Shown: positions 26,601 to 40,400 of the stretch, one piece after another
Layout: each line of letters opens with the position of its first letter
How positions within the stretch are numbered: position 1 is the first letter of the stretch
Program-made: the position numbers and the translations under genes
Assembly (NCBI GenBank): GCA_021464245.1
Contig: JADCRB010000155.1
Location: forward strand, 993,849-1,057,848
Direction: 5' to 3'
Source: Carallia brachiata
Taxonomy: Eukaryota; Streptophyta; Magnoliopsida; Malpighiales; Rhizophoraceae
DNA: 64,000 nt
Notes under the pieces: generated by a model
What the model was told of the DNA's origin: nothing
Databases searched by the model: none
What the model saw: the letters and a program-made list of their open reading frames with translations, nothing else

Positions 26601-28044
26601 CAGAAAGATCTTGCTGACATTTATGTACATCGCCCTGCTCAGAATCAATATTTCTTTCATATTTTTGTGTGCATTCTGCCAATGTGGCAGAAGAAACATG
26701 ACCCTCTAAATGCATTTCACTCAAGAGTTCAGCAGAAGAAGCCACTGTTAAGCTAGAAGTACCACCAGCACAGGCATTGTTGCTACCATCAACACTAATT
26801 TTTAAAGCTTCTTTGTCTTCTATTGGAGATGCAACGATGTCACCGACTAGGTTCTTGTTATCCACTGGGGAAGCCCTTGAGTCATGACCTTCATATCTCT
26901 CTGACAAGTTATTGCCTCCAATACCCATCAGTTTTCCTTCATATACATTTATTCCGGGTGGGTCACCAAAACCTGAGTTGTCTGATAAGCCAGAGTCACC
27001 TTTTGCCATTATGCAAGAAGTTCCCTCCACTTTAGTTTCATCAATCCTACTAATTTCATCCAAATGAGGAGCAGCACTTTCAAGCTGGTTTGCGTCTGGA
27101 ACCTGATCATTCCTTTGAAATTCTTGGCTTGATTCATCGCCCTTGACAATTTCCAATATGTCTGTTTTTGGATCAGCAGTCCCCTTTGCAGCATTATTTT
27201 CATCTTCATTATTCAACACATGACTGCCTGCACTTGCATTATGTAAAGAGTCATTTGCAGCACCAGCCTGAATATTTGGAAAATTTTTTCCTGTCCTGTC
27301 ATCCAAAGATTCACCTATGACAGTATCACCTTCCCTCTTATTAACATCATTATGTGTATCAACTTTTATCAAGCTATGTTCTGCATTAGTTAAGCAGTCC
27401 TCTGCACCAACAGCACTAAGGTCGTCTAAACCCCTATCAACAGATGCATCACCCTCACAAAATTGTGAAGTAGCATCACCCTGAGGCTGCAGCCCTTCCA
27501 CATCATCTAAAAGACAAACACTATCCAGAACATCAACAGGAGGTAAAGTAGGCTGTAAACCTGAAACAGAAAGATCGCCCATTCTTGATGGTGTACCATT
27601 ATCCTGGTTCAAACTGGGCTCCATTGGTTTTATGATACAAGCCAATTCATCACAGGCAACTGATTCCTTATTATCAGTTTGTAAAGGTACAATTTCTTCC
27701 TGACCAACAGATTTCAACATCATCTCAACAGATTCTGCAGAAGTTGCCTCTGACCAAACATTGTTGCGTCTTAAAATAGAGCAAGACTCTACTTCACCTG
27801 AATTAAAATGTGCCCCACCGTGTCCTCGGGAGAAATCTTCAATCCACTGATTATCTTCGTTGCTTTCAATGCCAAGAAAAACCTCAGTTTCAACCAAGCT
27901 ATCAAACCTTAAAGCTCCATGAAGACTGTCATCAAAATCAAACTTGGGAAGAGCAAATGACCGTAAAGCAGGAGGAAATTTGTTGCTCCCTTCACCAGCT
28001 AAATGAAGATTTTGGCTCTGAAAATCATTGTCATCATAAGCCAT
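17609..28044 (-). CDS. G2484-1-like nuclear protein with two Agenet (Tudor-like) domains
   Basis: Fifteen coding exons, in transcript order: 28044-26475, 26349-25912, 25384-25229, 25071-24776, 24243-23774, 23680-23628, 23516-23409, 23335-21540, 21342-21234, 20637-20457, 19648-19581, 19495-19380, 19201-18311, 17831-17741 and 17628-17609. They give 2,120 aa, close to the roughly 2,000 aa of Arabidopsis G2484-1. The start MAYDDNDFQSQNLHLAGEG is the conserved N-terminus. The first half is acidic and Ser/Asp-rich, probably disordered. An Ala-rich helical stretch lies near 1300-1385. Agenet domain 1 spans about 1622-1690 (KEGSRVEVFKDG, AYVIYDE, LKEWVAL) and domain 2 about 1716-1785 (VGDRVDAWIQHSWREGVI, WRDGEWIEW). 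The basic C-terminal part has RKRR- and RRSNRR-type nuclear signals. Agenet domains are Royal-family histone or methyl-ligand readers, so chromatin binding is inferred; no enzymatic motif is seen. Confidence 0.92.
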
Positions 28045-28054
28045 GGGTGTACAC

Positions 28055-30210
28055 CTGCAAAGCAAAACAACGAGAGAGAGTAGGAGGGGGGGAGGAGACT
28101 GAGTGAGCAATCAATTCATTGCACAAGAGACAAGAAAAATCGAATATCCTAAATATTGAAATTATCCTTCTGCAGACCACAGGAACAAGAAATATGATAA
28201 AACAGTTATAGAGCAGGTATGCAAACATTAACAAATACGACAATAAGGTACATCTTAAGAACATGACCAATATTTTCCAAAATATCCTGACTGACAATAA
28301 ATAAGGGGGAAAGTCAAGAGTCAAGAGTCAAGAGTCAAAAGCCACTGGTAGGTAACAAATACTTGGCCTACGGTTGGCATCAACAAATTAGAACACAATA
28401 AGAAAATGTGATGAATTGATCCAAAACAAAAAGTGATGAAGGCAATGCTAAAACACATAGACAAATGCTTTTTGCTGTATTTTTGTCAATAATAACATAA
28501 AAAGTAAACTGGTGGACACAAAGTATCAATGTGGTTTCTAACGTTTCCCTTCCAAATTTCCAAAGAATCAGTTCAAACAAGTCAATCCAGGCTGATTACG
28601 CATCCAATTCCTAATTTCTATAGTTCAACTGACAGAGGCCAATACACTTTTGTAACTCGCTAAGATAACCAGTGGGCTTAGAAATTTATGACTTGCCGCA
28701 TTTAGATTGATTCTGGTAGTATTTCTTCCTTTTGAGTAAATACTAGTGTGGACAGCAGAATTCTAGCAATAAACAACATAAATACCCATAATGCTAAATA
28801 GAAGTAATGACAGAAGGGTAGAAAGCAACAGTTCACCAAGCAATGGCATCATCAGAGTTCTATGCATCCTTAAGTGAAGAGAGAAAACAATAAAATAACT
28901 AGTATTCTTCATCATTATCAATTTCAGGACACACGTCTCCAGGGAAATCAGGAAAGATATTGCAACCTTGATTGTTACTAATAGCATTGCAAGGGAAGAA
29001 CTTATCAAAATGTCACATAAGACATCATTATAACCCAGATTAATAGCTTGTCAACCAACTAAACAAAAGCTAAAAATAGAAAAATATTTTGCTTCTTTGC
29101 ACAAATTATGGGAAAAAAAACATTTTTTCAAGAAACGACTTTTTGCCTAACACAAAAACTTATCATAGAAAAACGAAATGTGGGTTAAAATGAAGAAAGT
29201 GGTAACCTTCGATACTACAAAATTAACATAGAAATTAAATTTTTCTTCAAGAGAATTATGCTGGTGCAGAGAAGCGAAACTGATGATTGGAACAAAATTT
29301 CTCTTTCCCAAGAGTTTTCAAAACAGGTTCTAAAATTCAAGAATTGAAAGACAAATATAGGATTATTTCATGCAGAAGTAAGATGCATCATCACAAAAGG
29401 TGTCATAACAGGGAAGACAATCTGCTAATGGAGTAGGCTAGCTTGATGAAAACAACCGTAAGAAGCGAAGGAAAACCAAAATCCATATTGTATTTGCTAA
29501 TTCTGGAAATTTCACATAGTCAATAATTGGAGAAAAACAAATATATCAAGCCTCACACTCGGTCCACACACATCACTATTTAAGCTCAATTAGTATTCTA
29601 ACAAGGCAAAGGAAAAATGCAACTTGCTACCACTATTCTCCGAAGGCAAATGTTCACCATGAACTTAAAATCAAGTAACTTCCATCCATCACAACAACAC
29701 CAACACAGTAACCGCATATCCACTATAGGCTACCTACGACTCTGGCCAGCAACACTGCTACCAGATAATATCGAACACAGTTAACAATTCAACGGCACAT
29801 TTCGATTCAATCATAAACTCAGCTTCACTTAACACTCTTAAGTATTCAGTAATAGCACCAGGTGCCGTAACATTCACGCATAAATTAATATGTTACACAT
29901 CTATTTCATTCAACTATAGGGGCAACTAATTCAAAAGAAATGCCTCTTAGCATCCAATAATTCAGAAAAGCCAAAAAAAAAAAAAAAAGAAACAAATTTT
30001 GCAACTTCAACTCAGCTATTTCAAACAAAAATCCACATCACAACGCTGTTTTAGCCAACAAAAACACAAAAAACTTACCAAAAACAAAAGGCAATTTAAG
30101 GGCTCGAACCTTATTTGCTTGTTCTATTTAGAAAGGCAAAAACAAAAAAAACAAAAAAAAAAAAAGTAGGAAATGAAAAGTACCAGAACAATTAAGTCTA
30201 GAGACGCTAC
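28055..30210 (-). other. Leader intron of the G2484-1-like gene
   Basis: The first coding exon is preceded by TTTGCAG, an acceptor ending at 28055, and the nearest upstream donor of good quality is GGAG|GTAGCG at 30210. This implies a 2.15 kb intron inside the 5' untranslated region, which is common in large plant regulatory genes. No other exon or gene is evident inside it. Confidence 0.6.
28313..28340. repeat. 7-bp tandem repeat (AGTCAAG)n in the leader intron
   Basis: Four head-to-tail copies of AGTCAAG, the last with one change, sit in the large 5' untranslated intron of the G2484-1-like gene. It is probably a simple replication-slippage product. Confidence 0.7.
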
Positions 30211-30480
30211 CTCCCTCCATCCGGCGAAGAAATCCTGACCGTTCGATCCTCAACTGTTCCCCAATCGTACGCTCATCTACTGCTTCAACAAAACCACAGA
30301 AAAAAACAAACGCAACTCAATCTTGCACCACTAACTCTTCAAACTGACAGAAGAACCGAATCGAGTGAAAACTCAACCACCAACCAAACAAACCAAAATT
30401 TCTGGCAGCCGGAGACTGTAAAACTCACAGGAATCTTTAATTCGCCGGTAAATCGACTTAGGGTTCCGGTCAATCAGGCC
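30211..30480 (-). promoter_or_regulatory. 5' untranslated exon of the G2484-1-like gene with uORFs
   Basis: The leader exon ends at donor GGAG|GTAGCG (30211). It contains a short uORF starting GATGAGCGTACG (8 codons) and, ten bases before the donor, another ATG (30220). Once spliced to 28054, that ATG reads out of frame through the main ATG and stops about 11 codons beyond it. The upper boundary is approximate, set by the GA microsatellite. Confidence 0.5.

Positions 30481-30482
<2 letters not shown>

Positions 30483-30511
<29 letters not shown>
30483..30511. repeat. (GA)n microsatellite at the 5' end of the G2484-1-like gene
   Basis: A pure GA run, CT on the transcribed sense, lies at the likely promoter/leader boundary. 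CT runs at this position are typical of plant core promoters and can bind GAGA-binding (BPC) factors; that role is inference. Confidence 0.75.
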
Positions 30512-30513
<2 letters not shown>

Positions 30514-30599
30514 TGTGGCTTTCCTGCTGAGAAAATGAAAAAGGCTCGTTTGGTACGAGAGAGAAGGACTGATGGTGATCAGAATTTGAAAGTGGGGCA

Positions 30600-33500
30600 T
30601 CCGTAACATTAGTCGTGATCGGACGGGTGAAAACTCATTGGAGTGCGACACGTGGGATGTGTTCACACTTCCGATGAGTAAGTTGTCCGTAACTTTCCCG
30701 TTACTGATGATATGTGACAGTAGTATTTCTAGCCGTTGGATTGCTATCGCCGTCGGCATAAAATGGTGGCTGTGATGTGAAAATTGGGGGAGGTAAAAAA
30801 GGTGGAGGTTTTTTTGACTCTTTAGAAATTGGGATAGAAGCGAAGTATTATCTTGTGGAGGGTACGTGGCAGAAGAAGGTTAGGTTCGGTCAGAGTTTCT
30901 TATATTTGTTTTTTTTTTTTTAGTGTCAGCACACGACTGTTTTCGTAACTGTAATATATAATATATCAAATAAAATATAAAATATATTAAAAAAATTATA
31001 TAATATGTCAATAAAATTATATGACGTATAACTAATTAATAAAAATAAGATTTTTTTAATAATTAATTATATAAATTATATAATTTTTTATATATCGTCT
31101 TAACATATATTTTCCTTATATATAGTATATAAAAGCCCAAACAATAAAAAATATTTTCTATTCTTTTTTTTTAGCACTCATTAACTTGCTTGCAGTTAAT
31201 GAAAAAACATTGCGGGTGCGAAAACAACAAAGGCAAACCCTTCAAAGATTAAATTTGCGTAAATTTATACGCCCATTTTTCATATTTTAATTAGTATTAT
31301 AAATAAAAAAAATTAATAATTTTTACAATAAAATTAATAATATTTTTAATAAAAAATAGTAATTTTTAAGTTTTGTCATACAAATGATCAGTTTGTGTTA
31401 AGAATTCTTACATTCAAGACACTCACAAAGACACCAAAAACTGAAACAATACAATTAGTTGGTGCTTTTTTTTTTTTTTTTTTAAATAGGCGAGGGTCTT
31501 AGGTTTCAATTAGGAGCATAAAAATAAAAGAATTGAGCGTCCCATGGATGAGTCTTAGCCGTTGGATTATAATACTTTCCTTATTTGGTTTCTGTTGGCT
31601 AAAGCTATATTTTTGGCTAGATTAATAGCATTACCCTCCTCATCTTAAATACAACAAATAGAGACTTAAATTGAAAATATTTCTTTTTATATGGTATTTG
31701 GAGAGAAAGGGGAAAAAAAAAAAACTCGTATTTCATTTCACAATTATACGGAGTAAATTTTATTCAATGAATCCAATATTTGGTATCCTACTTCACAAAC
31801 TTATGATGCATGTGATATTGATTGAAAATCAAGTGTTTGATTCGTTATTAACCCCTAAACAAGAGTAGTTGTTGTGTCACTTTGACGTGAAATATCTGCC
31901 TAATGTTCCTGGTAAAAGAAGTATAATTTTGATTGTTTAAGGATCATAAATTATACATAATTTTGTAAATAACTTGTAGTTTTTTTGTGTAACTTTTCAA
32001 ATAAAAAAATTCATTTTAATCAAGAAAAAAGATCTATATTAATCATTGCTTCTCCTTGATTATGAAATCGATCAATGTGCCTGTTACATGTCTAATTTTA
32101 TTTATTATGCCATAACTGTGGTTTATTATAAAATTTAGGACTTCAGCCTCTATTTCCCTCAAGGAACAATGTGAGGTCTTAGAGGACACTTCATTGCTAA
32201 TGGATGAGAGCTTTTGTTAGTTTTTGCTTGAGAAATAATCGAGGAGTGAAAGATCCTTTAAAAATTATTTTATTTTTTTTTTACTAAAAAAAATGTATCG
32301 TAAATATATTAGTTATTACACTTGTAAATCGAAACCGAAAATCACCCATTAGACATCTTCATTTAACTTATCTTATAAAGAAAATCCACCAATTGTTCAT
32401 ATTCTAGTTCAATTTACCTACTATGATAGTATCCAAGATAATCTCCCAATAATCTTTCTTCTCCCAATTTGCTTTTCGGAATAATAATGAATAAAATGAG
32501 TCATGGTAAGAGAACTCCCATTTACTGTCAACTGTTTTAATGTATTGGTGGACAAGACAAATAAAAGAAAACCATCACGATTTATTTAAAGTAGGAGGAG
32601 CTCTAACGTTAGAATTATACTAAAAGTTTAGTTCATAAAACAAAAATCACGATATAAATGTGGGAGATGGGATGACAGTGGTATATAGTAACAAAACATA
32701 GCAGCAGTATCATAACATTATTGCTTCAATTTTTTCTGTTCTTTAGGTGTGTCAATTGTTGTAGCACTACAACCACTTGCCTTATAGCAAGTGGGAATCA
32801 AGCTGTTTGTCTAATTCCCACTCCCTCTTTCCTTTCCTTTTAGTTGTACTGGTTACGGGACTTGCTAAAGAAAAATTTTCTCTCATTTTGTTGAAATAAT
32901 GCAACACTGCTAGTAGCCTTTTGTTTTAAAAAAAAAATTTATTTGAATGGAAAATAGAAATCACCAGCGGGCTTCCTTCCTCTTGTCCGTGCATGTAAGC
33001 AATGTTCGACCACACCATCTTTTATCTCAAGCATCGTGTTTTTTAGTCGTTTTCCGTACGATCCGATGACAATTGGTTGATAATAATCGGGAACTTTCAT
33101 TGAAGACAAAGAAGTCAATTTCAAATGACAACTCAATTATGCAAAATGGCTTCTTGTGTTGTCTTCGAGAAAAAACAACCAAAATCCTTGAGACTGAAGT
33201 TAGTGAACCAAAAATGGGAATCCCACCAAAGACTACATAGGTTCTACAATCGGAACAAAACTTTGCTAAATATATACATATTGAGCTTCATGTGCGATCA
33301 TCCTTTTTTATCTCACCCAGTAGCCAAAAGTTTTTGGACATAATAGTTTCTTGGCATAATATGTGAGAGTGTAATTATAACTAATAAGTTTTATATTTAA
33401 ACCACGCAACTCTTGTTCTGCATATTTAATTGTTAATTTCTCTATACGTTACAAGGCCTCTAAATCAACTCCTCTATAGACAAACTAACACCAAACGTAG

Positions 33501-34150
33501 AGAGAATAATTGGGAAGATGACGATGATTTAGTTCATCTGGATTGAGACAGTAATGAACTCTAATTTACTAGTATTAGAGTCGTCTCTCGAACTTGAAAA
33601 AAAAAAACAAAAAAAGCAGTAAATAATATGCTTCTTCCATGCAATTTCAGTGATGAACTCCAATATGCTACCGTCCGTGAAATTGATTTATTTTATAGCT
33701 TTCACCATTTATGTAGAGTTGTTAAGAACTTGGTCAATGAATCATTAACACTGATCCAAAAGGTCTCCTTATCTTGGGTGATTATAAACCTTCTGTTTAG
33801 GAGATTTTAATTTGATTTACTTTTTTTTATGAGTATAATTTATTCATAATATTACACTATATAATATAAGTAGGGTCTACTTGAAATTGAAAAGATAAAA
33901 AAATAGATTTATGTGTTATAAGATTACTAGTGAATTATATTCACGAAAAAAAAAATGAGTAAAAATAATAACAATCGTACTTCTGTCTTCACAAAGACTG
34001 ATGTTGAAAAAGAGATACCTCCCTGCCAGACAATACATTCTTTAACACTACAAATTCATAGAATACAGTTGCCAGGAAAAGAAAATTACAACTCTAATAC
34101 ATGTCAACAACCAGGAGTCCATCGCGCAGCCCACAATGTTTGAGTTGGAA
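30600..34150. other. Intergenic DNA, no gene seen
   Basis: AT-rich spacer between the promoter of the G2484-1-like gene and the 3' flank of the DUF547 gene. It holds homopolymer runs (31468-31485 T, 31710-31722 A) and several short open frames without coding character. No transposon ends could be fixed. Confidence 0.5.
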
Positions 34151-34499
34151 AGTTATTCAAAACATATGTTCAGTTTGCACTTACAGGCACAAGCAATCCA
34201 GACTTTATATTAAGTCCAAGTGAGATGCCATTTTGTTAAGGTGTCAATCACCAAAGAGCTGAACTTGGCTCTATGTCCTACAACTACAGACATTAAGCTC
34301 ATTAACGTGAACATGTCGAACAAGGAAATGTACATTTACAATGAGCAGAGAAAATGATAAAGCTTTGGATTCAAGATCAACAAAGAGATATGGAAAATAA
34401 TCAAAGATGAAATGTACAATAATGCCAATATCAATCGAGTTAACCGTGCTTCGTGTACCTGCTTCCAGAGCCAGCCTAGGAGTAAGAAGTTAAAGCAAC

Positions 34500-37400
34500 T
34501 CATACCAACCAATGTCTCTCTGTCAGGTCCTTTGCAAAAACATACCGGAACTTGGAACTATATGGTAGCCACTCCATGATCTGAGATACCCTTTTATTCG
34601 ATTTACTGTCAATGCACTTCTGTATAGAGTCGTGAAGCTTCTTATCGACGTTTTCCATGACCCACTTTAGAAGATCATCATAGCTAATAGAGGCTTCCTT
34701 TGCATATCGTTCAAGCACCCTTGGTAAAAACACTTTCCTTGACTTCTTCACAACCACATTTGCTTGAAGAAATTCTCTTTTTGCAGCTGCCAGTTCTTCT
34801 TGAACATTTGACGCTGAGTACACTTTTAACTAACAGATTATGAAACAACAAAGCTTTCAATCACTTTAAGCAATAGCAACAGCCAAGAAGAGTGATTACA
34901 TATGACTAGAAAAGGAAAGTGTTCTTAAACAGATAAATGTCAAACTGGACACCACAGACATAATTACTATGCTTTGCCTCTGTTTTTTCATTCTTTTTTG
35001 TTATTTTGGGTTTTAGGGGTGACTCTAAACAGATCATGGCATTAATATTAGACTGCATTCGTCCTTCACGCTTCATGCTGTGGCATTAGCATCAATATCG
35101 CAACATAAATAAATAGTCATAAACCTCAAATCAAATGTATGGAGGACATATCTAGAGAACTATAATCAGTATATAATGATTTCGTTGCAGCAATAGCATC
35201 TCAATATCATCAATTATAATGCTTATTGATGCAATATATTTGTTCTATGCACTAAAAGAACTTATGATTTGCCCCAAGCTGTGTACAAAGTTGCACTACC
35301 CTAGCAAGAGCACAAACTTGGAAAAGTTTTATGAAAGTGCCTTTGAGTATTCTCATGCAAGCAAAAGAGTAATGGGGCAGGAAGTTACCGCTGGATCAGA
35401 AAAATTGCCAGTACAAAGTGCAAAGCAGACCAAGGGTTGTACATTTGAAAGACCAAATTTGGAACCAATGAGTTGCCTTTCTTCGCCAGATTTTTTCCAC
35501 AAGGCGGTGGAAAGGATGGCCTCAAGCCACTGTAAATCACAAAGAAGCAGGTAAAAGGATGGTGATTAGGAATCATCAGATTTCATTTCCTCCATCAACA
35601 GAAGACATATGGTCAAGAAGTTTGAGTTCTGAAAGAAAATTTTAGAAATATCAAGCTTAACGAAGTAAAAGTAGTAGTTAGCTGTATCTATACGGTTATG
35701 ACCTATCAAATCAGACCTAAATGATGAGTTCTACTCTGTTGGTTTGAATATGTGGGAGTAGGGCTGAGGCCAAAGCCACTCTAAATTATCACTTAGATGG
35801 CAATCACAAACGTATATTTATTGGTAGATGTGGGAGAAAATGGAAGCAGTATGTGGCAATAAAATGTGCTTTGTTCTGAAGTTGCAAGAAGTTCCATTAA
35901 TGCTAAAGTTATATTGATTTTTTCACTGCTGACGGCTTATAAAGACTTCAGCTTTCGTTAACAACTGAAATGGCCTTAATTGGCCTTGACTCCCTTTATG
36001 CAAGGCGGAGAAGGAGAAGCAGTATTATTAAAGCTCGATAACAATGATTTTTTATTCATCTTCACAAACCCACATGGTAAGTCATGCAAAAGAGTAAATA
36101 GTATTGGATAGCAAAGACCAGAATCTCTACATGTTGTTGGATTGATTAGACTGTTTTTTTAGAAGATCAGAGCAGGTGCATACCCTTCCAACTCGGGGTG
36201 TTCGGAGGCAGAATATAAACTGCTCTATGGCATTTGCACTTATTATATGCCCACCGATGTTGTAAGCAGCCTGCAATAGATAGAGAAGCCTATAAATTTT
36301 TTTGGTTCACTGGTCATTGGTTGCAAAGAATTCTGATAGAAGAAGGTGTCATGAAGAAAGCATAAGAAGGACAAAGAGGTAGTAGTGCCAATCCTTCACT
36401 TCTAGCACAAAAAGGTTAAGCATGAAAGGGCAAAGAAAATTAGGAGATGTGAAATAAACTTTCATGATATTTTTTTACTGCAAATGCTACTATTGGTAAT
36501 TGCCTTTTGAATTGCTCAAAAGAAATAATGAAAGCTGAGCAACAGATACCATGCTTCCATGCACTGTTTTCTATAAGAAGTTCAAACAATGCTGTTTTGC
36601 ATTTTCACCATAGCATTGCCATTTAACTATCATCCTGCATGTATGCACATCTGTGTGTTTATGCTTTAGCAAATGACCAGCGTGAAGTGCACTACCTTGT
36701 GAAACAAGGCTAACCTCCTCAAAGAGCTGTGGGGAACTCCATATGCTAAATACGCCTAAAAAGGATAAAAGAACAGGTTATGTAATTAAACAAATTAGAG
36801 TCACAAAGTCAAATAACTGGCCATGAGATTACATGCATAACAAGGGCATTGTACACATTTATCCAAAATGCAGTCAGGGCATTGTATTCCATCTGACTCA
36901 CAGCCACCCTTTCCAGTTGCTCCACAAGAACTCTGAAATTCAGATGGAGAAAATGTACGTTAACCAAGTAAACCTGCCAGTAGTAAAGGATGAAAAGATA
37001 GTATTGCAAACATAATCCACCTAACAAGACTTGTTATTTAGCCAAAATTGGTAGGAGGCATTAGTTTAAGTATTGACCATTTCTTTAACAGAGACTGTCT
37101 ATGCAGGTAGGTTGGTTTGTGTGTTTATTCAAGGAGTAGAATGGCAGTAAAAATAACTCACAAAACAGAATGGTTCTATACCTTGCTGCCAAAGACTGAA
37201 ATTATGTGATCTATTCAACATATATACAGTTTAACCTTAGCAGATCAAGCTGCACTAAAATTCTGCTGAGTATCTTCTTTCCAGAAATCGATTTTGTTAC
37301 CAGAAAAGCACTTCCATTGAGATATTCTCTACATACGCAATGACTGTGAGCTAAAGCCAAAAATTTTTAGCAATGTGCTGAACGTGAATCAAGAATCCTT

Positions 37401-40400
37401 TTTAAAGTTTAGTAGTCTTTAATAAGAAATATAGCACATTATGTTTGAAACAATTCAGCATTTTCGCTCCAACACAAACTCTAATGGAAACCTTAGCTTC
37501 TCCAAAGGACAAACTAAAACTCCCTTATTTTTTTTTTTATTTAAATTTTTATTTCTCCCTCTCTGATAATATTCACCTATAATTGTTGATGGCATAAGAC
37601 GCCCGAGAGAACTGGCTTTTATCTGTTGATATCCATGATATTTCTACCATGGATTTGCAAGACCAATCTCGACCCTCTCCAATTCCACGTCGGGGGAGTA
37701 TAACATTGGTGGATGACCTTGACAACAAGGGTGATCTATTTTTCCCAGGGGTTGCAGATGCTGCACTACAAAGCCAACAATATACAGCAGCCATACACCT
37801 GACCATCTCCTCTGACAGCTTGCTTGGACACTGGTGGAGGTGATCTTTCAACGTTCGTAGCATAGAAGCTTTCTCCATGGCTATCACTTTTTCATGAAAC
37901 TATAAAATTCCAATATCCGAAGGTTTAAACACTACATGGAATATATAACAGCAAAGAAACCAGAAGCACAAAAGCCACACACACACACACACACCATAAA
38001 TATCTAGACATGTATAGGCATGGAATACCTATATATATAGCAAGCAAAGAGTATAAAGGTGTGCTTCAACAACATGACACAAACTTCTTGTTCTATTTTT
38101 CGGACGATATTGGAGGACAGTACGTCACCTCTCTATGCATGCACGAGACATCAATTACTGATGCTACTTCTTGGAAAATGCCCTGCCCAAAGTAAGATCC
38201 ATTTCAAAAATCTATCCTTCCTGGATGTCTAAATCTAGCTTCCTCAATCACGCTTTGCAACATGTCTATTTTTCAGCGATGGGTTCTATTATTCTGGCAC
38301 ATGTTCTCGTGGATGTGCCTTTCAAGCCTCTTCTTTAAGTACACAAACTCATGCCAAAACTCCTAAGGCAATCCCTTTTCTTTCCTACTTGCCATTTACT
38401 AAGCTATTTCTAAATCCAATGGTGCATAGCATGGAGAAGTCCATCAGAGGAACTGACCACAGTACAAGGCAAAGATTTGGCTTCCTTGTGAGTGTTCCTT
38501 TACTTATGGTCCATAATTATGGCTGTAATAAAGCCCTATAGTTCATTGTCATTTTACTCTCCACACTTACCTTCAACAGCAGAGCATCAATGGTAAGGAC
38601 CAGCATTTTTGCGACAAGAACTTCTTTTTTAGAAATCAACATATTGCTGATAGAATATTCTATGGTGCTTGGGCAGGTACCCAGAGATTGAAGCAAATCA
38701 CAATCAGGATACCCCAAATGACAAGTCAATATTTTAGATTTCTCCTTGAATTCTATGAACTTTAAGAGGAGACCAGCCAGGATTTCACGGGTTTAGTTTT
38801 TTACCTTTTAAAAAATTTATTCGTTAGAGAAAATGATAGAAATTGTTTGAAAAGCACAATCATCAACAATATGTATTCATGTTACCTTAACCCTGTTTGA
38901 ACCATTCTTCTCAAAATGACTTTCGCTTTTGACACTGCATGACGAAGCATTGCTAGCCTTGGAGTTTCTTTTTCCTGAGTCACTTGTGGAAACTAGAGCT
39001 TGTAGAGGACGTCGCAAGGGGAACTTTTTGGAAGAACAGAACGTGCTTGAAATAATGCTGGGATGCTTTCTGGATGCGTGCTTTGCATGGGCAGGAGAAG
39101 CCACCCCTGAGTTATGCTCAGAAGGTACCCGACTAACGCATTGTTCAAATATACTCCTATAGAGGGAGAGAACATGTTGCTCGCGGTTTGCAACCTCTTC
39201 TTCTAGTAACTCAATCTCTGCAATTAACTCCTTTGTCTGACATTTCACCAATAATTTCAAGGTCACTGTAAACTCATCATGTCACAGCTCATGAACTTCT
39301 ATAGACAAACTATATGCAGATACAAAAGAATATCCATATGCAAATATAGCCAACTGAGTTTTGCCAATTAGAGGACAATTTGTTTGCTACACCTACACCG
39401 TCCAGGCTGCCAAAAACAACACCAACTATTTAAATAAAATGTTCACATGCATTTCTAGATGTGACGGAAATGGCCAACCACATTCATATGATAGTGGTCA
39501 AGAACTTAAGACCTAGGGAAATGGCCTGCCACCATTTTTAGGTTCTATTATGCAATGATAAACATGGTTTTTGTTGATCTGAAAAAAAAAAAAATGATAT
39601 ATTCCCTAAACAAACGTCATAATGGCCAATGTATAGGAAGAATATTTTCACAGTGTATATTAATCTAACCGGAAACATATATGAAGGATTGTAAGAAATG
39701 AAGATATTTGTTGGTAAGTAAATGTAGCTTCAGTTGGAGAAAAATTGAGGGAATGATGTTGGTGTTTGTTCAAACATTTCCAACATAGAGTTACAAATAC
39801 TCTAATTAGGAAAGGGAACAAATTCAGGTGGATAATGATGGAAGAGGTGGAAACTTTTGTTAGGATGTATTTAGAACAAAGACACTTTACATCAAACTCA
39901 GTTTATAATAGAATGGAATGATGAGAAAATATACATGTAGCCAATTATGAAATTTGAGATCAAGTGTTTGTTCTTGTCGTTGTTGTTCATAAGCATTTCT
40001 AGAAAAACTGATTTCCTGGTAGTTTTGTTGGTATAATGGACACTGACATTAGATCAACTCTATCATTCCACGACAAATGTCACTAGAGTGTGGTTACGCT
40101 TTCTTTTCTCTCATTGCCTTTCTGTGATGATAATGAAAGCTCTATGACACGTCCTATGTAGTAAAATACCGTGTCAAGTGATTAAATCTGGATTTATACT
40201 CACTCAATAGTCACACACAGTGCAGTTTTCTTTTTCTTTTTCTTTCTCTTTTTCCAAACAGAATTCCCCGCAGGCACTAGTCCAAAATCAGTACCTGACT
40301 AGCAAAATGCCTGTGTCCAGGAGATAAAGTACTTGAAATACGGCCCATTGCTGTTTCAAGCATCATGCGCATAGACTTCTCTTGCTGTAAGCGCGACTGC

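Noticed and set aside
35219..35554. 111-codon plus-strand frame
   Set aside because: It is antisense to a DUF547 coding exon (35389-35529), which has correct splice sites and conserved motifs on the minus strand.
37180..37200. Possible 14-base micro-exon in the DUF547 gene
   Set aside because: It has AG and GT at its edges, but including it breaks the frame, while direct joining of 37577 to 36932 gives a conserved sequence.
39237..39255. Acceptor 20 bases upstream (TTTACAG) for DUF547 exon 5
   Set aside because: In the incoming frame it gives an immediate TGA; the downstream AAATGTCAG acceptor yields the conserved ASQTKELIAEIELLEEE.
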